Shown: one piece after another, positions 1-8,021 of the stretch | Position numbering within the stretch: position 1 is the first letter of the stretch | How the letters are laid out: every line of letters starts with the position of its first letter | From: Paraburkholderia haematera | Lineage (GTDB): Bacteria; Pseudomonadota; Gammaproteobacteria; Burkholderiales; Burkholderiaceae | DNA length: 37,474 bases | Direction of reading: 5' to 3' | Assembly (NCBI RefSeq): GCF_905220975.1 | Contig: NZ_CAJNBK010000043.1 | Location: forward strand, 1 to 37,474 | Translations under genes and position numbers: made by a program | Notes under the pieces: model-generated | Databases searched by the model: none | What the model was told of the DNA's origin: nothing | Seen by the model: only the letters and a program-made list of their open reading frames with translations

Positions 1-49
1 ACTGCTGCCGTGGGCTGTTGCTGATCAGTTGCCCTCATACGCCGCCTAA

Positions 50-586
50 CTTCGCTTGCTCGCCCTCCAAATTGCAATTCGCGTCAAGGACGGCCTCGCT
101 CGGACGCTTACCGCGAACGAGAACAACCGTTTTCTGGAGCTTTCCAGTTTTATTGGTCTACCGTCGCTCTTTGGAACGTCACTGCCTCAGGCCGAAGGCG
201 TTGTCGCCAACAAACTCGTCAATTGGGGACTCGGCGCATCGTATCAATTGAAAAATGTGCTTCTACACGCCACGTTTACGCAGTCGCGCATCACATTGGC
301 GACTGGCCGGGGTAACGCCAACACCGTTGACGCCGGTGCGAACTGGACCATCGTGCCCGACGATGTCCTCTCGGTTGGCGGATGGGTGGAAAATCTCGAC
401 GGCGGAAACTGGAAGACCATTACCGTCTCGAACGCTTACCTCCTGTCGAAACGAACTACCGTCTACCAGCAAGTGACCTACCAACACGCGTCAGGTGCCA
501 ATGGCTTCGCCTCGCTCGCCGCGGCAGGCGTGGCATCCGGCCGGTCCACGACCGGCGTCTCGGTTGGTATTCAGCACAACTTCTAG
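50..586 (+). pseudogene. C-terminal part of a Gram-negative porin (partial, possibly broken)
   Basis: About 175 residues read as the last beta-strands of a general porin of the Burkholderiales type. Visible marks are the segment NAYLLSKRTTVYQQVTYQ, which matches the usual 'YxLSKRTxxYxxxxYQ' near the end of these porins, and the terminal SVGIQHNF with the C-terminal phenylalanine needed for outer-membrane assembly. The reading frame has a TAA stop at 47-49, and neither other frame gives clear porin sequence in the first 50 bases. The gene is therefore either disrupted there or differs from its relatives. The rest of the gene lies outside the window. A porin role is well supported for the fragment; whether it is functional cannot be decided here. 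Confidence 0.6.
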
Positions 587-782
587 CCGTGCAACGCTAA
601 CCTCGACTGGTGGTACGTTCGTATGGCAGTGCAGCCTCAGGCTGACTGCCACAAACATGTGCAATGGGTCCAAGGACATCCTGCCGGATGTGTATCGCCT
701 CTGACGATAGGTTGCATCGAAATGTATAGGCTTCTTTCCGGGCATGCAATCGCGTACCTTTCCTTTCACGAGATCACACGCC

Positions 783-812
783 GGGCGGCGGTTTCTTTCA
801 GGGCCGCCGCCC
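783..812 (+). promoter_or_regulatory. Strong GC hairpin just before the aldo/keto reductase ribosome site
   Basis: Perfect 9-bp inverted repeat GGGCGGCGG (783-791) and CCGCCGCCC (804-812) with a 12-base loop. No T-run follows, so it is not a standard terminator for the upstream porin. It ends only about 15 bases before the GAGG ribosome-binding site at 827-830, so it would form in the 5' leader of the aldo/keto reductase mRNA. It could terminate porin transcription in a factor-independent but T-poor way, or modulate translation. Confidence 0.45.
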
Positions 813-836
813 TGCACCTAGTCTATGAGGAATAGC

Positions 837-1676
837 ATGCAGAACGTCCATGCCGGTAATGCGGCCATTCCGGCCATAGGCTTTGGTACCTACGGGATGA
901 CTGGCGACGACATCCATCGAATGATCCCCGCAGCCCTTCGTGCGGGCTTCCGTCATATCGACACCGGGCAAATCTACCGTAACGAAGCCGAGATCGGCGA
1001 CTGCGTCGCCGCATCCGGCATCCCAAGAAGCGAAATATTTCTGACGACCAAGGTCTGGGTCAGTAACTACTCCGCAAAATACTTCGATGCGTCCGTCGAC
1101 GAAAGCCTACGCAAGCTCAAGACGGACTACATCGACCTACTTCTGCTGCACTGGCCGGGGGGATCGGATGTGCCTCTCGCCGAACAGATTGCAGAGCTCA
1201 ATGCGGTCGTGCGCGCCGGCAAGGTCCGGCACATAGGCGTCAGCAATTTCAACCGCGCACAGATGACGGAAGCGATCCGGCTCTCGGCGGCTCCGCTGGT
1301 GACGAATCAGTTCGAATACCATCCGTATCTGAACCAATCCTTGCTCATCGAGAGCACGCGCCAGGCAGGGCTTGCTGTGACGGGATATTGCGGCATGGCG
1401 GTTGGCCGCGTGTTCTCGGACCCAACGCTCAAGGAGATCGCGGCCCGTCATGACAAAACCATCGCGCAGATCGTCTTGCGGTGGCTTGTTCAACAGCGCG
1501 GCATGGTGGCGCTTTCACGAACCACGCGGATCGATCGGCTGGAACAAAACTTGGCGGTATTCGACTTTGAATTAGACGACTCGGATATGGCAGCCATACA
1601 CGCATTGGCGACGGCAGACAGCCGAATTGTCAATCCGCCCGGTCTTGCGCCGTTGTGGGATAGCACAGGCGCCTGA
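837..1676 (+). CDS. Aldo/keto reductase (2,5-diketogluconate reductase type)
   Basis: A 279-residue NAD(P)H-dependent carbonyl reductase of the soluble TIM-barrel AKR superfamily. The catalytic tetrad is visible with this start: Asp42 and Tyr47 in HIDTGQIY, Lys72 in TTKVW, and His105 in LLLHWP. The cofactor-side motif VRHIGVSNF follows. An ATG at 825 is also in frame, but the GAGG at 827-830 is correctly spaced only for the ATG at 837. The gene stands alone and converges on a broken LysR gene. It lies near an old-yellow-enzyme reductase, so detoxification of aldehydes or reactive carbonyls is a reasonable guess. The true substrate is unknown. Confidence 0.88.
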   Translation: MQNVHAGNAAIPAIGFGTYGMTGDDIHRMIPAALRAGFRHIDTGQIYRNEAEIGDCVAASGIPRSEIFLTTKVWVSNYSAKYFDASVDESLRKLKTDYIDLLLLHWPGGSDVPLAEQIAELNAVVRAGKVRHIGVSNFNRAQMTEAIRLSAAPLVTNQFEYHPYLNQSLLIESTRQAGLAVTGYCGMAVGRVFSDPTLKEIAARHDKTIAQIVLRWLVQQRGMVALSRTTRIDRLEQNLAVFDFELDDSDMAAIHALATADSRIVNPPGLAPLWDSTGA

Positions 1677-1734
1677 CTATCTGGCCCCTGGCGCGATAAC
1701 CCGACATCCGCAATGGCCAGAGTCGCGACGACCG

Positions 1735-2645
1735 CTACGTTGCCCGATCGAACTTGTGTGCAAACCGCTCCGTCGCCCATTCGATGAAAACGCGCAGCCG
1801 CTGGCTCATGTGCCTGTCTGGCGGATACACGAGGAAGAAGGGATAGGGATCCGGTTGCCACGTCAACAGAACAGGCAGAAGTTCGCCGCGCGCAATCGCG
1901 TCCTTTGCAGCAAAGGAGAAGGTTTGAATCACACCGAGACCGGCCAACCCAGCCGCGACGTGTACGTTGCTCTCGTTGACACCCATGCCTTGTGAGCCGC
2001 CGATTTCGATTCGCTCGCTGCCCTTCTGAAAACACATCGGCAGGACGCGTCCGGTCCGCGCCGAAACGTAGCTCACGATGCGGTGGCCGCTTTTCAGCTG
2101 GTCGGGATGCGTCGGCCTGCCGTGCTGCTTCAGATAATCGGGCGTCGCGCATGTCACCCACGATGCACGGCCAAGCGGACGTGCGATTAGCGAGAGCTCG
2201 TCGACGTTGCCGCCGGGACGACGCAATCTACGTTCTCGCCGATGAGATCGACCTGCCGGTCGCTCACGCCCAGATCGACACGTATGTCGGGATAGCGCGC
2301 AATGAAGTCAGGCAGTGCAAGGATCAACACGCAGCTTGCGTTCGCCGAGCCGATGTCGATGCGCAACCGTCCGCGCGGACGCTGATGTGCGCTCGCGAAC
2401 CCCGAGTCGATGTCCTCGATCTCCTTTAGCACGCGCGAAGTGCGTTCGTAGTACGCAGCCCCCTCGGGCGTGACAGTGACGCGTCGCGTCGTTCGCTGGA
2501 GCAGCCGTACACCGAGATGCAACTCCAGCAAACGCACGAGTTTGCTCACCGTCGCGAGTGGCATGTCGAGCGAGTCGGCAGCACGCGTGAATGCGCCCGC
2601 TTCGACAACGCGAGCGAACACGCGAATGGCAAGCAGTTGGTCCAT
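1735..2645 (-). pseudogene. LysR-family regulator, frameshifted
   Basis: The N-terminal half (start 2645) carries the winged helix-turn-helix MDQLLAIRVFARVVEAGAFT and the beginning of the effector domain up to DRQVDLIGENVDCVV. The rest of the effector domain continues in another frame from GGNVDELSLIARPLG to the stop at 1735. The switch falls at about 2210-2224, where the sequence needs one extra base to restore the expected 'DCVV-x-GGNVDEL'. Joined, the two parts give about 300 residues, the normal LysR length. Either this is a recent loss-of-function mutation or a base-calling error in a GC-rich run. The gene is divergent from the ene-reductase at 2750, which it would normally control. Confidence 0.8.
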
Positions 2646-2650
2646 GTCGA

Positions 2651-2670
2651 TTATCTATCCACGTAGATAA
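2651..2670. promoter_or_regulatory. Probable LysR operator, inverted repeat
   Basis: Perfect 7-bp inverted repeat TTATCTA-N6-TAGATAA in the 104-bp gap between the divergent LysR gene and the ene-reductase. Its position 5 bases upstream of the LysR start and its T-N11-A-like architecture fit an autoregulatory LysR recognition site. Binding itself is inferred. Confidence 0.6.
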
Positions 2671-2749
2671 AGTTATCGGATTTAGCCACTTTTTCAACAT
2701 TCTCCTGGTTTGTACAGTAGCTCACACATCTTCGAAAGGAAAGTTGATC

Positions 2750-3838
2750 ATGATGACAAACGCACTTGAACGCCTCCTCGCGCCCGTTCGCCTCGGCAGG
2801 CTCGAACTGAAGAACCGCCTGGTCATGGCGCCGATGACCCGCAGCCGTGCCGGACTTGATGGCACGCCGGGAGAGTTGGCGTCCGAGTACTACGCGCAGC
2901 GCGCGAGCGTCGGCCTGATCGTGACTGAAGGGACTCAGCCCTCGGACGATGGCCAGGGTTATCTCGCCACACCGGGCATCTATTCCGACGCGCATGTCGC
3001 CGGATGGAGCAAGATCACCTCTGCCGTGCATGACAACGGGGGCCATCTTTTCATCCAGCTCATGCACGCAGGACGCATGTCGCACCCGGAGAACACGCCG
3101 CACCATCGCCCAGGCGTCGCGCCTTCGGCCATCGCGCCTGATACACCGATGTTCACGGCCAAGGGGATGCAGAACATTCCCGTACCGCGCGCGCTGACGA
3201 CCGAGGAGGTGCGCCAGACGGTGGCCGACTTCCGCTTCGCGGCGCGCCGCGCAATCGAGGCCGGCGCCGATGGCGTCGAGATCCACGGTGCGAATGCCTA
3301 CCTGGTGCATCAGTTCCTCGCAGCAAGCGCCAATGCCCGCACCGACGAATATGGCGGCTCGATCCAGAACCGCGCCCGCTTTGCCATCGAGGTGGCCACT
3401 GCGATCGCGGAGGAAATCGGCGCTGAGCGGACGGCCATTCGCCTGTCACCCGGCATGATGCGGTGGGGCATCGACGAAGGCGCCGAGGGGCCGGCGCTCT
3501 ACCACTATCTGGTGGCTGAACTCGACAAGCTCGGTCTGGCGTACCTGCACGTCACACATCAGGGCAACGAGCCACTGGTGGCCGACATTCGCAAGCGCTG
3601 GACGGGCACGCTGATTCTGAACCGGCCGGGCCGCTCCCGCGACGAGATTGGGGCCGACGTGGCCTCAGGGCTCGCCGAGCTGGAAGCCTATGGCCAGATG
3701 GTGTTAGCAAATCCGGATTTCGTCATGCGCCTGAAGACCGGTGCACCAATGAACGATGCGAACCCCAATGCATTCTTCGGCGGCGACGGGCAGGGTTATA
3801 CCGACTATCCGGCATTGGCAGAAGCTGTGGAATCCTGA
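2750..3838 (+). CDS. Old yellow enzyme family ene-reductase (NemA-like)
   Basis: A 362-residue FMN flavoprotein of the NADH:flavin oxidoreductase/old yellow enzyme family, which reduces activated C=C bonds and some nitro compounds in the cytoplasm. Visible features are NRLVMAPMTRSRA at the N-terminus, QLMHAGRMSHP around residue 105, and EIHGANAYL, where His179 and Asn182 form the substrate-anchoring His/Asn pair. FLAASANARTDEYGGSIQNRARF follows as the FMN phosphate side. The start is chosen at ATG 2750 (or 2753) because GAAAGGAAAG lies just upstream; the longer open frame overlaps the divergent regulator. The frameshifted LysR gene next door is its likely regulator, so control may be altered. 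Confidence 0.9.
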   Translation: MMTNALERLLAPVRLGRLELKNRLVMAPMTRSRAGLDGTPGELASEYYAQRASVGLIVTEGTQPSDDGQGYLATPGIYSDAHVAGWSKITSAVHDNGGHLFIQLMHAGRMSHPENTPHHRPGVAPSAIAPDTPMFTAKGMQNIPVPRALTTEEVRQTVADFRFAARRAIEAGADGVEIHGANAYLVHQFLAASANARTDEYGGSIQNRARFAIEVATAIAEEIGAERTAIRLSPGMMRWGIDEGAEGPALYHYLVAELDKLGLAYLHVTHQGNEPLVADIRKRWTGTLILNRPGRSRDEIGADVASGLAELEAYGQMVLANPDFVMRLKTGAPMNDANPNAFFGGDGQGYTDYPALAEAVES

Positions 3839-4123
3839 GCAATCCAGCGACAACCGTCACCGTCCCTCTTCAACGCGCGAATTATGGCAGCCGCTTCGGG
3901 GCCGATGGCCTGCGGAGCGGGAGCGTGTCGATTCCACTTTGCGTTGGTATTTGGCGGCACGCTCATGGATTGAGCGGTGACGGAATGTTAATGCCGCCGG
4001 CCGTGGGCCTGCTTCGCATCATCAGGACGATGCGGCTCGCCCCGGCCGTCCGGACCGGCAGCGTTGCCGTTGGACCGGAGTAAGCGCTATACCATGACAC
4101 GACACACCGGTAATCATTCGACC

Positions 4124-4450
4124 ATGACCGAGGCAAATCAGTTTGTGTACTTCGCGTGCGTAGTCAAGCACAGAAGCTTCAGCGCAGCCGCGAAGGAAGT
4201 CCGCGTCAGCAAGTCGACGTTGAGTCGTGTCGTCGCCGACCTGGAACAGGAACTCGGGGCGTCGCTTCTCACGAGAACGAGCCGGCGCGTGGATGTCACG
4301 CACGCAGGCGAGCAGCTATACACTCGCTGCCTCGCCGTATACGAGGCCGTACTGGCAGCGCAAAAAACACTCAGTAATATCGAGGCAGAGCGCGGTGCGA
4401 ACACACCCGACCCACTGTGTAGCGACATCGCGCGGCCACGGGCCATTTAG
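4124..4450 (+). pseudogene. LysR-family regulator truncated to its DNA-binding domain
   Basis: The 108 residues starting MTEANQFVYFACVVKHRSF hold a typical LysR winged helix-turn-helix (SFSAAAKEVRVSKSTLSRVVADLEQELGASLLTRTSRR) and the linker helix. The frame ends just after, in GANTPDPLCSDIARPRAI, where the effector-binding domain of about 190 residues should begin. The stop overlaps the 3' end of the convergent porin gene by four bases, so the missing part was probably removed by a rearrangement whose junction is near 4410-4446. A DNA-binding domain alone might still bind, but I take it as a remnant. Starts upstream at 4064 and 4094 are in frame but lack a better ribosome site. Confidence 0.75.
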
Positions 4451-5607
4451 AACAGGTGGCGAATGCCCACCATCGCACCGGTTTGATTCACACCTGGCAA
4501 TGGCGTCGAGGTGGGTGGGATCACGCCACCGTCAATCGAGAACGCTGCGTTGCGCTGGTTGAACACACGCCCTGCAGTGACATACACCGAGGTGGCTTTG
4601 GAGAAAAAGTACATGGCGCGCGCCGCGATCACGGAGCCTCCCGCGGCATGGCCGCTCACGGTGATATGGCCGAACTGTGCGTCAAGAGAAATGTCCGGAA
4701 GCGGAAGATAGGAGCCACCGACCCACCAGTAGTTGCTGATCGCGTCGAAAATGGTCGGGGTCTGCACGCCGTGATTGATTCGATGGAGGAATCCCGCGCC
4801 GAAAGTCGCGCTGCCAAACTTCGCGTAGCCATCGATAACGGCGCGCGTATCCGTTTGCGAACTACGTGGCAGGGGCGAGCCGGTGCCCCCGCCACCGTAG
4901 TTACGATCGACGGCCACTGCTACGCCCCATTTCCCCGCGTCATATTTCAGCATGGCGGACATTGCCTTGCACGCCCGCCAGTCGGTCGGCGATTGGCCGG
5001 CGCACCCTCCGGCCGGCGCACTATCCACCGCGTCACGTCCAAACGAATACATCGCGGCCACGGTCAGCCCCGATGTCGTGAAGGTATAGGTGATCGCATT
5101 GTCAACTCGCGGCTGGGTCAGGTAGGGATCCAGATCGGCAGCGGCATAGATATTCGGCGCCAACGTATCGCCCGTTAATACCGCCCAAAAGATTTGCGAA
5201 TATTGCCGACCGAGGGTGAACGTCCCCCATGGCCCGGACAGCCCGACATAGGCCTGCCTGCCAAACAAACGTCCCCCTTGATTCAGCGTGCCCTGTGACG
5301 GGGCAAAACCCGACTCCAATAGAAAGACGGCACTCAGACCGCCACCCAGATCCTCTTTGCCACGGAGGCCCCACAATGAGGGCAGCGAGGCCGTGAGCGA
5401 CGGCGCGTGCACCGAACTGGACTTCTGGGGACCGACATTGGTCACATATTCAATGCCGGTATCGATGATCCCATACAGGACGACCGAGCTCTGCGCATGC
5501 GCTGCGCTGGAGGCAAATGCGGCAAATACCGCAAGAAGCGAGAACGCCCACCAAAACAGCGGGTGCGATGAACGGCCACCTCTGGCCCGCTTTAACCGTG
5601 AACTCAT
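4447..5607 (-). CDS. Gram-negative porin (OmpC-like family)
   Basis: A 386-residue outer-membrane trimeric porin of the Burkholderiales type. The N-terminus is an export signal with basic residues, a hydrophobic stretch (FSLLAVFAAFASS) and a cleavage site after AHA at about residue 38. Mature QSSVVLYGIIDTGIEYVTN follows. Family signatures include SLWGLRGKEDLGGGLSAVFLLESGF, GRLFGRQAYVGLSGPWGTFTLGRQY and the final MVGIRHLF with terminal Phe. It has a longer basic leader than the other porin at 29070. It stands upstream of and in line with the flavoprotein hydroxylase region but ends against the truncated LysR gene. A role in uptake of aromatic acids is inferred from context only. Confidence 0.9.
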   Translation of the reverse strand: MSSRLKRARGGRSSHPLFWWAFSLLAVFAAFASSAAHAQSSVVLYGIIDTGIEYVTNVGPQKSSSVHAPSLTASLPSLWGLRGKEDLGGGLSAVFLLESGFAPSQGTLNQGGRLFGRQAYVGLSGPWGTFTLGRQYSQIFWAVLTGDTLAPNIYAAADLDPYLTQPRVDNAITYTFTTSGLTVAAMYSFGRDAVDSAPAGGCAGQSPTDWRACKAMSAMLKYDAGKWGVAVAVDRNYGGGGTGSPLPRSSQTDTRAVIDGYAKFGSATFGAGFLHRINHGVQTPTIFDAISNYWWVGGSYLPLPDISLDAQFGHITVSGHAAGGSVIAARAMYFFSKATSVYVTAGRVFNQRNAAFSIDGGVIPPTSTPLPGVNQTGAMVGIRHLF

Positions 5608-5818
5608 TTGTCTGTCTCCAATGTTATTTAACTTTACTAAGTTATACTTATCTAAATAATTTCAGATCCGATTGAACCTACAGGCAAGGCCTTCGTCATC
5701 GGTCCAGTACAAGGTAACGCTGCGCGTCCGGGTAAGGCACCCAACACCCGCCCCATCGCGCGTCAGCGCTCGTACCGTACGGACTAACCGAAGATCGATT
5801 CGGTTCAGCACGGCTCGG

Positions 5819-7468
5819 TCAGCTGCGGCCGATCGAACCGGATGCGCGGTTCATGTTGCTATGTCCGATCACCCTCGCGGCAAGCTCATTGGCGGCCTGT
5901 GGGAGTCGATTGCCGCGCCACGCGACATGCAAGTCGGGCCGGACCAGGACGAGATCGCGCTCATAGATGGCGCGAAGCGCGGAATCTGGCACCACGAGCA
6001 CATCGAGTGGCGCGCCGAGTGCCTCGAACGCGGTGAGAAGCGGGCCCGCACCGTGCCCACCCGCGACATCGATCAACGTGTAGCGATCCGACCGTAGCCG
6101 GTCCTGGATGGCGCTTCCGTCCGCAAGCCACATATGGGGAAGCCGCGCGCCTGGCCAGGAAGTGGGAAGATAGGCACGCAGATCATGCTGCGGGCCGCCC
6201 GGCACATTGTCGATAATCGGTGAGTCCACATAGCGATAGCCCAGTTCTGCGCCGATCATCTCGTTCGACTTGCGCTGCTGAACGTTTGCCACTTCGGCAA
6301 GGTGAGCGCGAGCAGCCGCCCCTGCGGGCGTATCGTCTCCGATCTCCGGGCGCACCTCCGCCAACCAGGCGCGGTATCCTAGCGACGCGTAGCGCGATGC
6401 GCCGACTACCCGCTCGCCAATCTGGCGCCGTTCAACTTCGTAGGAGGCCAGCAGACCCGGTCCGCCCCACCCTTGCAGCGTGGCGGCCAACTTCCAGGCA
6501 AGATCGGTGGCGTCGCCAACGCCGGTGTTCATGCCGAGACCGCCAGTAGGAATCACGAGGTGCGCTGCATCGCCCGCGAGGAATACTCGTCCTTCTCCAT
6601 AGCGTTCGGCCAGCAGCAGGTTCTGCCGCCACTCCGCGCAATAGAGCATCTCGTAAGGCAGCGGAACGCCGATGATCTGCTCGAACATCCGTCGCATCTC
6701 TTCATCGCTCTCGACGGCGGAATGAACCGTCCAGTGCCGCGTCGAGTCCTGCATGATCATGAAGGTAGGCGGTCCGCCTGCAACCAGATAGTGCCGCCCC
6801 CGGCTCGGTCCGTTGCCTATGGGCAATCGCTCGACCAGTTGCTCGCAGTAGAACAGGCCCTGCCTCAGCCGCGCAATGTCGCCCTCGCCCTCCAGATGGA
6901 TGCCCAGTTGCTTACGCACGCGGCTCGCGCCACCGTCGCAACCCACGAGGTAGGCGGTCTTCAATGTTCTTCTCACACCGTCGGCGTCATTGACCGCCAC
7001 CAGAACGCCATCGTCCTGCTCGGTGAATTCCAGAAATGTCGTACTCCGCATCACCGTGACCGGCGGCAATTGCTCGGCCACCTCAAGAAGAAGCGGCTCC
7101 AGTGTGTACTGCGAGATAAGCTGATAGGGCTCGAGCGGCAGGCTGCCGTCGCGGTTCTCGCGCGTCAGCGCGAGCGCCTCCGCCACCGATGGATAGGGCA
7201 AGCGCAGGATTGGCGGCTCCACCATGGAACGGATGATCTGAACGTCCATGGGGACGTCCTCGGGCATGCCGGCGGCCCGGATACGCTCCGCGAGATCCAG
7301 TCGCCGAAAAATCTCCATGGTCCGCGCGTTGCAACGCTCCATTTTCGGCAGAAACTGGGGCTCCGCCTTTTGCTCCACAAGCACACACGCTATGCCGCGG
7401 CTGCCGATGTCGATCGCAAGTGTCAGTCCTACTGGGCCAGCTCCGACAATGATGACTTGAGTTTCCAA
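5819..7468 (-). CDS. Class A FAD-dependent aromatic hydroxylase (MhpA/TfdB superfamily)
   Basis: A 549-residue single-component flavoprotein monooxygenase, predicted to hydroxylate a phenolic ring with NAD(P)H and O2. The FAD dinucleotide fold GAGPVG is at residues 9-14, the DG motif is in LVGCDGGASRVRK, and the FAD ribityl motif is in RVFLAGDAAHLVIPTGGLGMN. The C-terminal thioredoxin-like domain of this group runs from about residue 390. The start is taken as TTG 7468 because GGAG lies 7 bases upstream; the 19 extra residues of the longer frame are not family-like. Two MarR-type palindromes at 7873-7924 lie upstream, the same kind as before the decarboxylase operon at 14.7 kb. I infer that it hydroxylates the decarboxylation product, for example resorcinol to hydroxyquinol. 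Other phenols or hydroxyphenylpropionates remain possible. Confidence 0.85.
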   Translation of the reverse strand: METQVIIVGAGPVGLTLAIDIGSRGIACVLVEQKAEPQFLPKMERCNARTMEIFRRLDLAERIRAAGMPEDVPMDVQIIRSMVEPPILRLPYPSVAEALALTRENRDGSLPLEPYQLISQYTLEPLLLEVAEQLPPVTVMRSTTFLEFTEQDDGVLVAVNDADGVRRTLKTAYLVGCDGGASRVRKQLGIHLEGEGDIARLRQGLFYCEQLVERLPIGNGPSRGRHYLVAGGPPTFMIMQDSTRHWTVHSAVESDEEMRRMFEQIIGVPLPYEMLYCAEWRQNLLLAERYGEGRVFLAGDAAHLVIPTGGLGMNTGVGDATDLAWKLAATLQGWGGPGLLASYEVERRQIGERVVGASRYASLGYRAWLAEVRPEIGDDTPAGAAARAHLAEVANVQQRKSNEMIGAELGYRYVDSPIIDNVPGGPQHDLRAYLPTSWPGARLPHMWLADGSAIQDRLRSDRYTLIDVAGGHGAGPLLTAFEALGAPLDVLVVPDSALRAIYERDLVLVRPDLHVAWRGNRLPQAANELAARVIGHSNMNRASGSIGRS

Positions 7469-7872
7469 AACCGATCTCCGTTTTCTACCCCTGTCTACCG
7501 GACGTGCTCCGGAGCAGTGCAGCAAACTGACTTCCCCCTCAGGCGTCTCTTCAAGACGTCAACGCCCTCCAGCCGGCCATTTCGCGCCGCAAGGCCGCCC
7601 GATTCGGATCGGCATATTCCATTCCTGGCGCCACTTGTGGCGGATCAGCCCAGCGTAGAATCTTTTGCCATGACTATTCTTTTAATTAGTGATACTAAAA
7701 CATTTATCAAGCAGATTGGATTCGGATCGCTCATGGCCAGCTAACCTCAGGCTCGATCTGTTCGATTCCTCCCTAAAACATAGCCGGGTAGAACCAGTAT
7801 CAGACACGATCCCGGTGCAGACACCACGGCCACTAGAGCCCAATTATCCGCATTCTATTGAACGATATTTAT
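7469..7872. other. Long intergenic leader of the flavoprotein hydroxylase
   Basis: About 400 bases between the hydroxylase start and the operator pair, with no credible gene; open frames here are unlike known proteins. AT content rises sharply around 7675-7720 and 7850-7925 compared with the coding DNA. The transcript from the operator region would have an unusually long 5' leader unless another promoter lies near 7680-7710. Confidence 0.5.
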
Positions 7873-7884
7873 TTGATTTTTCAA
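7873..7884. promoter_or_regulatory. Weak second MarR-type operator core
   Basis: The core TTGA-TTTT-TCAA is perfect, but the flanks (ATTTAT left, TCATTA right) do not extend the palindrome. Its centre is 34 bp from that of the stronger site at 7901-7924. This resembles the 32-bp spacing of the tandem pair at 14802-14853. Confidence 0.5.
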
Positions 7885-7900
7885 TCATTAATGAGATGGA

Positions 7901-7942
7901 GTATAGTTGATTTTTCAAGTATACACACCCATGTAAACCCTC
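7901..7942. promoter_or_regulatory. MarR-type operator plus conserved promoter block
   Basis: Palindrome GTATAGTTGA-TTTT-TCAAGTATAC (7901-7924), with one mismatch between 10-bp arms. After 17 bases (7919-7935) comes AACCCTC (7936-7942), part of ATGTAAACCCTC. The same operator-plus-block arrangement recurs at 14834-14874 and 14928-14969. Read on the minus strand the block is GAGGGTTTACA. TTTACA resembles a -35 hexamer, with AAAAAT of the operator centre 16 bases on as a poor -10. A repressor bound here would cover the promoter of the hydroxylase gene. Confidence 0.7.
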
Positions 7943-8021
7943 TACCTCGCTGGCACGGTAGTCAAGCTGAAGCACGTACTCGAACGGATCCACGTCGCCC
8001 CCAGAACAGGGCGAGCACGCC

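Noticed and set aside
6473..7744. Plus-strand open frame of 423 codons opposite the flavoprotein hydroxylase
   Set aside because: It overlaps a well-supported FAD monooxygenase and shows no motif; it is a compositional shadow.
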